Source: Bin90 sp965214635
GTDB lineage: Bacteria; Chloroflexota; Dehalococcoidia; Lucifugimonadales; JADFKI01
NCBI GenBank assembly: GCA_965214635.1
Contig: OZ243964.1
Coordinates: 2,356,001-2,420,000 of the forward strand
Reading direction: 5' to 3'
DNA length: 64,000 nt
Shown here: positions 34,891 to 43,670 of the stretch, piece by piece
Layout of the letters: every line of letters starts with the position of its first letter
Numbering within the stretch: position 1 is the stretch's first letter
Position numbers and translations under genes: made by a program
The notes under the pieces: model-generated
What the model was told of the DNA's origin: nothing
Database searches by the model: none
The model's input: only the letters and a program-made list of their open reading frames with translations

Positions 34891-36027
34891 ATGACCACCA
34901 AGAGCAAGCAAAAAACCCTTGTCGTCGTGCAGCTCACGGGCGGCAACGACTTCATGAACACCATAGTGCCGTACACGAACCCGCACTACTACGATGCGCG
35001 CACCAAGGTGGTGATGCGGCAAGAGGATGTGCTGCCCATCAACGACACGCTGGCGATAAACGGCAACGCCGCACCCTTCAAGCGCCTCTACGATGAGGGC
35101 AAGATGGCTATCGTGCAGGGTATCGGATACCCGAACTCCAACCGCTCGCACTTCCGCGGGATGGACATATGGCACACCGCCGAACCCGACAGAGTGGGCA
35201 GCGAGGGCTGGCTTGGGCAGGCGGTGCGGGACCTCGACCCCAATGCCGAAAATGTGCTGACTGGCGTGAACATCGGCATGGGCTTGCCGCGCGCAATGGC
35301 GGTGTCTGGCGTGCCGGTTACATCGGTTGGCGACCTAGAAGGCTACGGCGTGATGACGCGCATGGAGCAAGAGCAGCTGCGCGACCGCGCGCTTGCGGCG
35401 TTCAAGGGGCTGTATGGGCAGGCTATCGGGAGCGGCGCAGTGGCGGAGTACATCGGGCAGACCGGGTTGGATGTGCTGCGCGGCGCAGATATGCTCGCCG
35501 ATGTTGCCGATAACTACGAGTCTAGCGTGGAGTATGCCGACAATCAGATAGCGAAGAACATGCGCGATGTGGCGCGGGTGCATCTCGCCGACCTCGGGAC
35601 GCGCATCTTCTACACCAGCCACGGCGGGTACGACACCCACGCAAATGAGATGCCGGCGCATCCGAAGCTGATGACCGAGCTTTCCGGCGCAATCGCTGAC
35701 TTCCTAGACGACCTTGAAGAGCACGGCGCCGCAGACGATGTTACCGTGTTCGTGTTCACCGAGTTCGGGCGGCGCATGAGGGACAACGGCAGCGGCACCG
35801 ACCACGGCTCCGGCGGCGGCGCATACCTGTTTGGCAAGAACATCAAGGGCGGGTTGTACAGCGAATACCCGTCGCTCGACCCCGCCGACTGGGAACACGG
35901 CGAAGACCTGAAGCACACCATCGACTTTAGGGGCATCTACGGCACGCTGCTGGAACAGGTGCTAGATGTGGACGCCAAGCCCATCGTGAAGGGCGAGTAC
36001 GAGCAGATACGCCCCTTCGCCAACTAA
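34891..36027 (+). CDS. DUF1501 family protein (cassette 2)
   Basis: The 378-residue paralogue of 18833-19972 in the alkaline-phosphatase/sulfatase superfamily. Probable metal-binding motifs are VVVQLTGGNDFMNT, SHFRGMDIWHT, SHGGYDTHANE and FGRRMRDNGSGTDHG. It lacks a Tat or Sec signal and starts at the first beta-strand. An ATG two codons upstream (34885) is equally open; I prefer 34891 for spacing from GGGGGA (34880-34885). Its order behind DUF1800 repeats that of cassette 1. Substrate unknown. Confidence 0.85.
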   Translation: MTTKSKQKTLVVVQLTGGNDFMNTIVPYTNPHYYDARTKVVMRQEDVLPINDTLAINGNAAPFKRLYDEGKMAIVQGIGYPNSNRSHFRGMDIWHTAEPDRVGSEGWLGQAVRDLDPNAENVLTGVNIGMGLPRAMAVSGVPVTSVGDLEGYGVMTRMEQEQLRDRALAAFKGLYGQAIGSGAVAEYIGQTGLDVLRGADMLADVADNYESSVEYADNQIAKNMRDVARVHLADLGTRIFYTSHGGYDTHANEMPAHPKLMTELSGAIADFLDDLEEHGAADDVTVFVFTEFGRRMRDNGSGTDHGSGGGAYLFGKNIKGGLYSEYPSLDPADWEHGEDLKHTIDFRGIYGTLLEQVLDVDAKPIVKGEYEQIRPFAN

Positions 36028-36039
36028 TCGGATGCGATG

Positions 36040-36090
36040 TCCCCCATGCCCCCTTTCACCAAGTGGGTAGTGATGGGAGCATGGGGATTT
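36040..36090 (+). other. hairpin between DUF1501 and NHL genes (cassette 2)
   Basis: CCCCATGC (36042-36049) pairs with GCATGGGG (36079-36086), extended by CCCC against GGGA, and is followed by ATTTCTTTC. It occupies the same place as the hairpin at 20019-20083 in cassette 1. It could be a leaky terminator or a processing site. Confidence 0.6.
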
Positions 36091-36177
36091 CTTTCGGCGG
36101 AGTTGTTCCCGTGTACCTAGCCTTTCTCAGTGCGGGACAGCGGGATTGTATAACACAGGAAACACAGGAGTGGAACT

Positions 36178-37206
36178 ATGAGTAGGCCATACGGGCTGCT
36201 GAGAGCGGGTTACCCCTACTTGCGGACGCTGGGGATGCGCCGCGTATCGAACTTTCCGGCGGACATTGCCTTCGCGGCAGATGGCAATGCGCTTATCCTA
36301 ATGCGCTCCGAGGGCGGCTCAAGCATACGCATCTGGCCTGTGGATGACATGGATTCGCTCACCGACGACCTGAAGGGCATCGGCTCTTACGGCACGGACG
36401 ATGGGCAGTTCATATGGCCCGTGCAGATACTCACCGACTCGGACGGCGACATCTTCGTGAGCGACGAAGCCTTGCATCGCATCTCGCGCTTCGACCCTGA
36501 TGGGGCGTTCGTGGGCAAGTGGGGCGAGCATGGCAGCGGGGATGGCGAGTTTAATGCGCCAAACGGCATCGCTTTCGACGGGGACGGTAACCTAGTCGTG
36601 GTGGATTCCAAGAACCACCGCATTCAGCGCTACACGCCTGAGGGCGAGTATCTCGGCAGCTTCGGTTCGCACGGCAGCGCAGACGGCGAGCTAGACCTGC
36701 CGTGGGGCGTCCATGTGGACGAATTCGGCGACATCTATGTGGCGGACTGGGGCAACAACCGCGTACAGATATTCTCGTCCGATGGCGAACTAAAGCAGGT
36801 GATAGGCGAGTTTGGAAGCGGGCGCGGGCAGTTCCACAGACCGACTGGTGTTGCGGTTGACAGGCATGGCGACATCTATGTGGCGGATTGGGGCAACAAC
36901 CGCGTGCAGATGTTCAACGCCGAGGGTCAGTACATCTGGAGCTTCAGCGGCGACGCAACGCTGTCGAAAGTGGCGCGCAAGTACATGCTCACCAACGCAG
37001 TGCCCAACCGCCTGCGGGAGATGGGCGACCTTGAGCAGGAAAAGCGCCTGCGCCGACCCCGCTCCGTGCGTATCGACGACGAGTTACGCCTGTTCATCCC
37101 CGACTACGAATCCTACCGCGTGCAGGTGTATCAGAAAGAGGCGATCGAGCTTGACAGCACGCAGTACGCTCAGCCGCTGCGGAATGTTACGCTGGAGGTT
37201 ACATAA
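36178..37206 (+). CDS. NHL-repeat beta-propeller protein (cassette 2)
   Basis: This 342-residue propeller is the counterpart of 20131-21165. Repeats include FNAPNGIAFDGDGNLVVVDS, LPWGVHVDEFGDIYVADW and HRPTGVAVDRHGDIYVADW, each followed by NRVQ/NRIQ. Two repeats are nearly identical at DNA level (36727-36772 and 36868-36913, 141 bp apart). It has no signal peptide. ATG 36178 follows AGGAGTGGAACT. NHL proteins are mostly binding scaffolds, so a role as partner of the DUF1800/DUF1501 pair is plausible but not shown. An alternative is an unrelated neighbour kept by chance, which the second cassette makes less likely. Confidence 0.85.
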   Translation: MSRPYGLLRAGYPYLRTLGMRRVSNFPADIAFAADGNALILMRSEGGSSIRIWPVDDMDSLTDDLKGIGSYGTDDGQFIWPVQILTDSDGDIFVSDEALHRISRFDPDGAFVGKWGEHGSGDGEFNAPNGIAFDGDGNLVVVDSKNHRIQRYTPEGEYLGSFGSHGSADGELDLPWGVHVDEFGDIYVADWGNNRVQIFSSDGELKQVIGEFGSGRGQFHRPTGVAVDRHGDIYVADWGNNRVQMFNAEGQYIWSFSGDATLSKVARKYMLTNAVPNRLREMGDLEQEKRLRRPRSVRIDDELRLFIPDYESYRVQVYQKEAIELDSTQYAQPLRNVTLEVT

Positions 37207-37274
37207 GCCCGTCTATCGTCGGGCGTGCCGGCGGTTCGCTGGCAATCTCAATATATCGATACACTGATGTTGCT

Positions 37275-37303
37275 TTAACTTTGGGTGGGTCTGTGTCTAA
37301 AAT
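37275..37303 (+). promoter_or_regulatory. possible promoter for mutS
   Basis: TTAACT (37275-37280) and TAAAAT (37298-37303) are 17 bp apart and lie about 40 bp before the mutS start. Confidence 0.4.
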
Positions 37304-37344
37304 GGATGTGATAGAACTCGGCGCTAATCCGTTAAGAAAGAGCC

Positions 37345-40008
37345 ATGACCACACCCGTAAGGCGGCAGTATCTCGGCGTCAAGCGGCAGCATCCGGACGA
37401 CATCCTGCTGTTTCGCATGGGCGACTTCTATGAGACATTCGACGATGATGCGCGGCTGATTTCCCGTGAGCTTGAGATTGCGCTGACATCGCGCGAGTTC
37501 GGCAAGGGGCAGCGTGTGCCGCTCGCCGGCATCCCATACCATGCGCTAGACTCGTACTTGGCGCGGCTCATCAAGAAGGGCTACAAGGTCGCCATATGCG
37601 AGCAGACGAGCATTCCCGCCAAGTCCAAAGGCATCGTAGACCGCGAAGTGGTGCGGGTGGTTACCCCCGGCACTGTGATAGAGGATTCGCTGCTTAATCA
37701 GAAGGCGAACAACTATCTAGCGGCGGTTGTGGCGGACGGGGACGAAGTCGGTCTTGCGTATGTGGACATTACCACGAGCGAGTTCGCCACTGGGCAGTTT
37801 GCGCTGGCACGCCTGTCCGGCGAGCTTGCGCGCCTGATGCCGTCAGAGGTGTTGGTGAGCGAGGGCGATGAAGACAGCGTCGATGTGGACGACGATGCCA
37901 CGGTTACGGCGCTGTCTGCGGATGCGTCGCACCCACAGTGGGCGCGCGAGACGCTGCTGGATCACTTCGGCGTGGCGTCGCTGGAAGGGTTTGGCTGCGA
38001 GGGACTGCCACTTGCTGCGCGCGCCGCCGGCGCCGTCATCGACTACCTCGATCAGACGCAGCGTGGCGCCGTCAGCCAAATCACCACGCTCTACACCTAC
38101 TCGATTGAAGACTACATGGTGTTGGACCAGCAGACGCGCCGTAACCTCGAACTCTACGAAGGCGGGCGCTGGGGTGCTGCGAACACATCTCTGTTCTCGG
38201 TGCTGGACGCCACGAAGACCTCTATGGGCGGGAGGCTGCTGCGCCGCTGGCTGGGTCAGCCGCTGCTCGACATAGACCGCCTGATACGGCGGCAGGATGC
38301 GGTGGCGTGGTTTCATCGCAGCGCGCTGCGGCGAGAGCGCATCTCAATGCTGCTAGAGAGCGTTGCGGACATGGAACGCCTGCTGAACCGCGTGCGAGGG
38401 TCCATCGCCACGCCGCGCGACCTCGTGAGTCTAGCGAGCAGCCTCTTGGCTGCCCCTAATCTGAAGGCAGCGCTGTTGGAGGATGAGGATGACGCCCGCA
38501 GTGTGGCGTGGCTTGCAGAGCGCATCAGCGAAGAGAGCGAAGCGGCGCAGCTGGTGGCACGCGCTGTTGCCGACGACCCGCCCGCGAGTGTGGGCGACGG
38601 CAATGTCATACGCGAGGGCTTCTCGCCCGATCTGGACGAGGTTCGCAGCGCAGCACGGGACGCACAGTCGTACATCGCCGGCATCGAGCGGCGCGAGCGC
38701 GAGCGCACGGGCATCAAGTCGCTCAAGGTGGGCTACAACCGCGTGTTCGGGTACTACATAGAGGTGAGCAACCCAAACCTGTCCCAAGTGCCGAGCGACT
38801 TCGTGCGCCGACAGACGCTCGTGGGCGGGGAGCGTTTCATCACGCCGGAGATGAAAGAGTACGAATCGCTCATCCTGAACGCACAAGAGCGCATGGCTGA
38901 GCTGGAACAGGCGCTGTTTCAGCAGGTATGCCGACAAGTGGCGTCTGAGGCGGCGTCAATCCTGCGCACGGCGAACGCAATCGCAAATGTGGACGCATTC
39001 GCATCGCTGGCAGAGGTGGCGTCCCGCTACGGGTATGTCCGACCGACGCTAAGCGAAGGCGACGCCATCCACATCCGTCATGGGCGGCATCCGGTTGTGG
39101 AGCGCATGCTGCCCGCCGGCGATTTCATCGCCAACGACACCACGCTGTCTAGCGGCGAAGAGCAGCTCGTCATCCTGACAGGCCCAAACATGGCGGGCAA
39201 GTCCACATACATCCGTCAGGTGGCGGTCATCGTGCTCATGGCGCAGATAGGCAGCTTCGTGCCTGCGGACTCTGCCACACTAGGGCTGTGCGACCGCATC
39301 TTCACGCGCGTGGGCTTGCAGGATGATCTGGCGATGGGGCAGTCCACATTCATGATAGAAATGGTGGAGACGGCGGCGATTCTGAACCACGCCACGCAGC
39401 GCTCGCTGATAGTGCTGGACGAAATCGGGCGCGGCACGAGCACCTACGATGGGCTTGCGATAGCGCGCGCCGTGGCGGAGTATGTGCACAACCACCCGCG
39501 TTTGGGCTGCAAGACGCTGTTCGCCACGCACTACCATGAGCTGACGCAGTTGGCAGATGTGTTGCCGCGCGCCCGCAACTACAATGTGTCGGTGTCCGAA
39601 GACAGGGGGCAGGTGGCGTTTCTGCGGCGGATTGTGCCGGGAGGCGCAGACCGTAGCTACGGGGTGCATGTGGCGCGCTTGGCGGGGATGCCCACGAGCG
39701 TGGTCAACAGAGCGACAGAGTTCTTGTCCGAACTGGAATCTGGGAAAGCAAATGCGGCTGTAGTCGCTTCCGCTTCCACACGGCGACGGCGGGGCGTTCC
39801 GGTGCAGCAGATGGCGCTGCCGGGGCTGGCTTCGCCCGTTCTGGACGAACTGGCAGCTATCGACATCACAGCGCTGACGCCACTAGACGCGCTGAACAAG
39901 CTGTATGAGCTGCAAGAGAAGGCAAAGTGGGGTGAGAGTGCCACAGCCGGCGGCAAGAATGTCGGTCTGGCAGCGCAAGCCCCTGTTTCCTCTGGGAATG
40001 GGCGCTGA
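37345..40008 (+). CDS. mutS: DNA mismatch repair protein MutS
   Basis: The 887-residue ATPase recognises mismatches and starts repair with MutL. The mismatch-binding Phe-x-Glu is in RMGDFYETFDDDA near residue 30. Connector, lever and clamp domains follow (RRNLELYEG, LLRRWLGQPLLDI, KVGYNRVFGYYIEV). The ATPase has Walker A GPNMAGKSTYIRQVA, the Walker B segment LIVLDEIGRGTSTYDGLAI and the signature around FATHYHELTQL. Length is within the usual 850-900. No mutL lies nearby in this window. The C-terminal tail (VPVQQMALPGLASPVLDEL, then LYELQEKAKW) is also normal for the family. Confidence 0.97.
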   Translation: MTTPVRRQYLGVKRQHPDDILLFRMGDFYETFDDDARLISRELEIALTSREFGKGQRVPLAGIPYHALDSYLARLIKKGYKVAICEQTSIPAKSKGIVDREVVRVVTPGTVIEDSLLNQKANNYLAAVVADGDEVGLAYVDITTSEFATGQFALARLSGELARLMPSEVLVSEGDEDSVDVDDDATVTALSADASHPQWARETLLDHFGVASLEGFGCEGLPLAARAAGAVIDYLDQTQRGAVSQITTLYTYSIEDYMVLDQQTRRNLELYEGGRWGAANTSLFSVLDATKTSMGGRLLRRWLGQPLLDIDRLIRRQDAVAWFHRSALRRERISMLLESVADMERLLNRVRGSIATPRDLVSLASSLLAAPNLKAALLEDEDDARSVAWLAERISEESEAAQLVARAVADDPPASVGDGNVIREGFSPDLDEVRSAARDAQSYIAGIERRERERTGIKSLKVGYNRVFGYYIEVSNPNLSQVPSDFVRRQTLVGGERFITPEMKEYESLILNAQERMAELEQALFQQVCRQVASEAASILRTANAIANVDAFASLAEVASRYGYVRPTLSEGDAIHIRHGRHPVVERMLPAGDFIANDTTLSSGEEQLVILTGPNMAGKSTYIRQVAVIVLMAQIGSFVPADSATLGLCDRIFTRVGLQDDLAMGQSTFMIEMVETAAILNHATQRSLIVLDEIGRGTSTYDGLAIARAVAEYVHNHPRLGCKTLFATHYHELTQLADVLPRARNYNVSVSEDRGQVAFLRRIVPGGADRSYGVHVARLAGMPTSVVNRATEFLSELESGKANAAVVASASTRRRRGVPVQQMALPGLASPVLDELAAIDITALTPLDALNKLYELQEKAKWGESATAGGKNVGLAAQAPVSSGNGR

Positions 40009-40097
40009 TAGAATCTGAGAGAAAAGTGGGCTGCCCACGCAAACGTCCCCTGTACTCGAATTCTGTATGCTTCAAGCGAGTGCGCTGATATTTAGAT

Positions 40098-40120
40098 TAC
40101 TGCGTTTAGACGGCGCAGTA
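40098..40120 (+). terminator. small hairpin after mutS
   Basis: TACTGCG (40098-40104) pairs with CGCAGTA (40114-40120) around a 9-base loop in an AT-rich region. No T-run follows directly, so it is a weak candidate terminator. The remaining gap to 40292 is visibly AT-rich and holds a possible promoter (TTGTGT 40152-40157, TACATT 40175-40180, 17-bp spacer) for the next gene. Confidence 0.4.
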
Positions 40121-40292
40121 TTAAAGAAATTGATAATTAATATGCTATTTGTTGTGTAGATATTGTGGTTCGCATACATTAATGTAGGCTATGAGTTGAA
40201 TATGAAACGCATCTTGGTGTGTAGGATTGGCGGCTGAGATGCAGTAGAGACGATAGGCGATTTAGCATAGAAAGAAGGATGGAACAAGCAAA

Positions 40293-40478
40293 ATGGTACA
40301 CTTCAAGGCATGCCCCCGTTGCTCCGGCGACCTGAAGTTGACGCGGGACATGTATGGCCACTACAGGGAGTGCCTGCAGTGTGGCTACACCAAGGACATC
40401 CAGCCCAAGCCGAAGAAGACATTCGACTGGGCGAAGACGCGAGGCAAGCCGGGCCGGCGTCGCAAGCAGGCGGCATAA
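40293..40478 (+). CDS. small zinc-ribbon protein
   Basis: The 61-residue protein has two knuckles, KACPRCSGDL and RECLQCGYTKD, giving C-x2-C and C-x2-C spaced by about 17 residues, the pattern of a TFIIB/rubredoxin-like zinc ribbon. The C-terminal half is basic (KTRGKPGRRRKQAA), so it may bind nucleic acid or ribosomes. The length, clean start with AAGAAGGAT upstream and conserved Cys pairs argue that it is real. It stands alone between mutS and thrB. Its role is not known. Confidence 0.75.
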   Translation: MVHFKACPRCSGDLKLTRDMYGHYRECLQCGYTKDIQPKPKKTFDWAKTRGKPGRRRKQAA

Positions 40479-40771
40479 CCACAAGCCGCATCCGCAAGCC
40501 GTGAGCAGAGATGGCTTGCGGATACGCTTTCCACATCTGCCTTTGGCTTTGCTCTGAACGATGCGGCGTATCCCGTTCCACCACACTCTGGCTTTGTTCT
40601 TAATGTGGGCGACCTGCGTCGCCCGGGGATGCGCCAAAACAGCGCTTTATCCTTTGCGCCGCATCTGATACGCTTGCGTCGGCGCTGCTTGTGATTCACC
40701 TTTCCCAAAGTGTCTATGATGCCTGAGAGCGCCGTTGTCCGTCTTACGCATTCAATGGTTTGGCTTGCACA

Positions 40772-41674
40772 ATGAACAGATCCGTTACGGTGAGGATGCC
40801 GGCTACAACGGCGAACATGGGCCCCGGCTTCGACTGCCTAGGGATGGCGCTCGACATATGGAACAGCGTGCGCGTGGATGCAGGCGCATCCGGGTTTGAG
40901 GTAAGCGGCGAGGGCAGGGACACGCTGCCGCGCAACGAGCGCAACCTACTGTACCGCAGCTTTGCGCGCCTGTATGCCGAGCTGGACGAACCGCTGCCGC
41001 AAGTGGGCATTCGCTGCGAGAATGCCATCCCGCTTGGACGCGGGCTTGGCAGCAGCGCTGCGGCGGTTGTGGGCGGCTTGGTGGCTGCGAATGCGCTCAG
41101 CGGGGCGAACATCAGCGATGAAGACCTGTTGGCGCTTGCGGCGGACATCGACGGACACCCGGATAACGCCGCTCCCGCCATCATGGGAGGCTGCCGCATC
41201 GTGGTGAGCGAGGGTGATAAGTTCCTCACCGCCGCCGTCCCCGTCCCCGATGCGCTGAGGGCGGTGCTGTTCGTGCCCGATGTGCCGATGCCCACGGAGC
41301 AGGCGCGTCAGCTTCTGCCGCAAATGGTTGACAGGCGGGACGCCGTGTATAACATAGGAAGAGCGGCGCTGTTGGTGAACGCCTTTGCGCGCAGGGACTT
41401 GTCGTTCTTGGCTGTTGCTACGGATGACAGACTGCACCAGCCGGCGCGCCAAACCATGTTCTTTCCGATGAAGAACATCTTCCGCGCGGCGATGGCGGCG
41501 GGAGCGCTGGGCGTGTTCCTGTCGGGCGCAGGGTCGAGCGTGCTCGCTCTGGCTGTGGAGCGTGAGTACACTATCGGCTATGAGATGGCTGATGCCGCAA
41601 TGAAGTCGGGCGTGGACGGCGCTATCAAGGTTACGCAGCCCACAGCGCAGGGAGCCTATGTGGTGGATGCTTAG
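40772..41674 (+). CDS. thrB: homoserine kinase
   Basis: A 300-residue GHMP-family kinase that phosphorylates homoserine in threonine synthesis. Motif 1 is VTVRMPATTANMGPGFDCLG, motif 2 is PLGRGLGSSAAAV with the phosphate loop, and motif 3 is GVFLSGAGSSVLAL. These are characteristic for ThrB among GHMP kinases. The start is ATG 40772; a TTG at 40760 adds only MACT. lysC, another enzyme of the same aspartate pathway, lies 750 bp downstream with a Uma2 gene between them. Full length for the family. Confidence 0.92.
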   Translation: MNRSVTVRMPATTANMGPGFDCLGMALDIWNSVRVDAGASGFEVSGEGRDTLPRNERNLLYRSFARLYAELDEPLPQVGIRCENAIPLGRGLGSSAAAVVGGLVAANALSGANISDEDLLALAADIDGHPDNAAPAIMGGCRIVVSEGDKFLTAAVPVPDALRAVLFVPDVPMPTEQARQLLPQMVDRRDAVYNIGRAALLVNAFARRDLSFLAVATDDRLHQPARQTMFFPMKNIFRAAMAAGALGVFLSGAGSSVLALAVEREYTIGYEMADAAMKSGVDGAIKVTQPTAQGAYVVDA

Positions 41675-41780
41675 CAGCTGCCGGCAAGCAGTGGGCTGCC
41701 AGCGTTTCTGCGGATGGGCATCTTTGTGAAAACCGCGGTTGAAGCCTGCGGGAATGGCAGGGGGTGAGTGAGGTACAAGT

Positions 41781-42329
41781 ATGGTCTATGCGAATCCTGC
41801 GTTCAAACTCACATACGAAGACTATGCGAACATCCCCGGCGATGAGCGCTATGAGCTGATAGACGGGGAATTGGTTATGGTCGCATCTCCCAGCGAGAGG
41901 CACCAGCGGGTTAGCATGAACCTCATACGCCAGCTGCTGCCTGTGGAGGATGCGGGGCTGGGGAGCATATATCACGCCCCGTTCGATGTGATACTCTCTG
42001 ACACCGATGTGGTGCAGCCAGACCTGATGTTCATCACTCAAGAGCGGGCAGACATCATCACGCCCGTCAATGTGCAGGGCGCACCCGACCTCGTGGTGGA
42101 AATCCTGTCCCCGTCTGCGGCAACCCGCGATTGGATGCAGAAGCGCGAGGTGTACGCATACTACGGCGTGCGTGAGCTGTGGCTGATAGAGCCGAACTCC
42201 AACCTCGTGTGGGTGCTAGTGCTGCGGCAAGGCGAGTATGAGATTGCAGGCATATACGGCGAAGAACAGACGCTTGCATCGCCCACATTAGGCAGGTTCG
42301 AGATCGACTTGGGGCGGGTGTTTGGCTAG
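41781..42329 (+). CDS. Uma2 family (DUF820) putative restriction-endonuclease-fold protein
   Basis: The 182-residue protein has the Uma2 layout: a start with LTYEDYANIPGDERYELIDGELVMV, then VVQPDLMFI and APDLVVEILSPSA, which provide the Asp and Glu-x-x of a PD-(D/E)xK-like site, then YGVRELWLIEP. These proteins are very numerous in cyanobacteria and Chloroflexota, often in many copies, and have no established function. It has no signal peptide. It interrupts the thrB-lysC pair, consistent with insertion of a mobile small gene, but no flanking repeats are visible. Confidence 0.85.
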   Translation: MVYANPAFKLTYEDYANIPGDERYELIDGELVMVASPSERHQRVSMNLIRQLLPVEDAGLGSIYHAPFDVILSDTDVVQPDLMFITQERADIITPVNVQGAPDLVVEILSPSAATRDWMQKREVYAYYGVRELWLIEPNSNLVWVLVLRQGEYEIAGIYGEEQTLASPTLGRFEIDLGRVFG

Positions 42330-42423
42330 GCGTGGGATTTTCTGTGCACAAGCGAAGAGCGTGGCGCAGGATTGCATTCTAAATCCACTGGAACTGACCG
42401 ATTGGTAGACTGACGAACTAACA

Positions 42424-43656
42424 ATGCTCATCGTACAGAAATACGGCGGCAGCTCGCTTGCTGACGCAGACAAGATACGCAATGTCGCCCTGCGCATCGC
42501 GCGCAGCCGCGACGCGGGCAACAATGTGGTCGTGGTGGTGTCGGCGATGGGCGATACCACCGACGATCTCATCGACCTCGCCAACAGCGTCAGTGACCGC
42601 CCAGATGCGCGCGAACTCGACCTGCTGCTCTCCACTGGCGAGCTAGTGTCTTGCACGCTGATGGCGATGGCGCTCCGCACGATGGGCTATCCCGCCATAA
42701 GCCTGAGCGGGGCGCAAGCAGGCATCCGCACGAACACCAGCTTCGGCAGGGCGCGCATCGAGGGCGTTGCGCCGGAACGCATCATCAGCGAGGTGGAGCG
42801 CGGGAACATCGTCATCGTAGCGGGGTTTCAAGGCATCACGGAGGGCATGGACATCACCACGCTTGGGCGCGGCGGTTCGGACACTACGGCGGTGGCGATT
42901 GCGGCGGGGGTGAGCGCCGACCGGTGTGAGGTCTATACCGATGTGGATGGCATCTACACCGCCGACCCGCGCATAGTGCCCAAGGCGCGCAATCTGGACG
43001 AGGTGGGATTCGAGGAAATGCTGGAGCTGGCAAGCTACGGCGCAAAGATGAACCCGCGCTCGATAGAGATGGGGATGCACTACAATGTGCCGATTCTGGT
43101 GGCGTCCAGCTTTACCGATGCGAAAGGGACGCTGATTCACGGAGACACGGATATGAACACGAATGTGGGCGAAATCCGCAATCGGGTGAGGGGGATTGCC
43201 ACAGACACGAATGTGGCTAAAATAACGGTGCTAGGCGTGATAGACCGCCCCGGGATTGCAGCAAGCCTGTTCGAGCCGCTCGCTGGCGCTGACATCAGCG
43301 TGGATGTCATCGTGCAGAATGCGAGCGTGGACGGGACGACTGACCTGACCTTCACGGTAACGCGGACTGACCATGCGCGCGCGCTGGAAGTGGTGCAGCC
43401 CGTCATAGAGGAACTTGGCAGCCGCGGCACTGTGAGCGACGAGGGGCTTGCTAAGCTCAGCATCGTGGGCAGCGGGATGCAGGATGCGCCGGGATACGCC
43501 TCGCGGATGTTCCGCGCGCTTGCGGACAAGGGCATCAACATCGATATGATAACCACATCAGAGATACGCATCACCTGCTTGGTGAGCGAAGCACAGGTCG
43601 CCGAGGCTGCATGTGCGCTGCACGACGCCTTTCGGCTCGATGTGCTAAACAAGTAG
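42424..43656 (+). CDS. lysC: aspartate kinase
   Basis: The 410-residue enzyme phosphorylates aspartate, the first step toward lysine, threonine and methionine. The kinase domain begins VQKYGGSSLADADKIRNVA and contains VVVVSAMGDTTDDLI and TLGRGGSDTTAVAIA. After about residue 260 two ACT domains follow (KITVLGVIDRPGIAASLFE; LSIVGSGMQDAPGYASRMF), the layout of single-function, feedback-controlled aspartokinases. ATG 42424 is the natural start. The GT2 gene begins 14 bp after the stop, so the two may be co-transcribed. Confidence 0.95.
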   Translation: MLIVQKYGGSSLADADKIRNVALRIARSRDAGNNVVVVVSAMGDTTDDLIDLANSVSDRPDARELDLLLSTGELVSCTLMAMALRTMGYPAISLSGAQAGIRTNTSFGRARIEGVAPERIISEVERGNIVIVAGFQGITEGMDITTLGRGGSDTTAVAIAAGVSADRCEVYTDVDGIYTADPRIVPKARNLDEVGFEEMLELASYGAKMNPRSIEMGMHYNVPILVASSFTDAKGTLIHGDTDMNTNVGEIRNRVRGIATDTNVAKITVLGVIDRPGIAASLFEPLAGADISVDVIVQNASVDGTTDLTFTVTRTDHARALEVVQPVIEELGSRGTVSDEGLAKLSIVGSGMQDAPGYASRMFRALADKGINIDMITTSEIRITCLVSEAQVAEAACALHDAFRLDVLNK

Positions 43657-43670
43657 CCTTGCCGCGCAAG

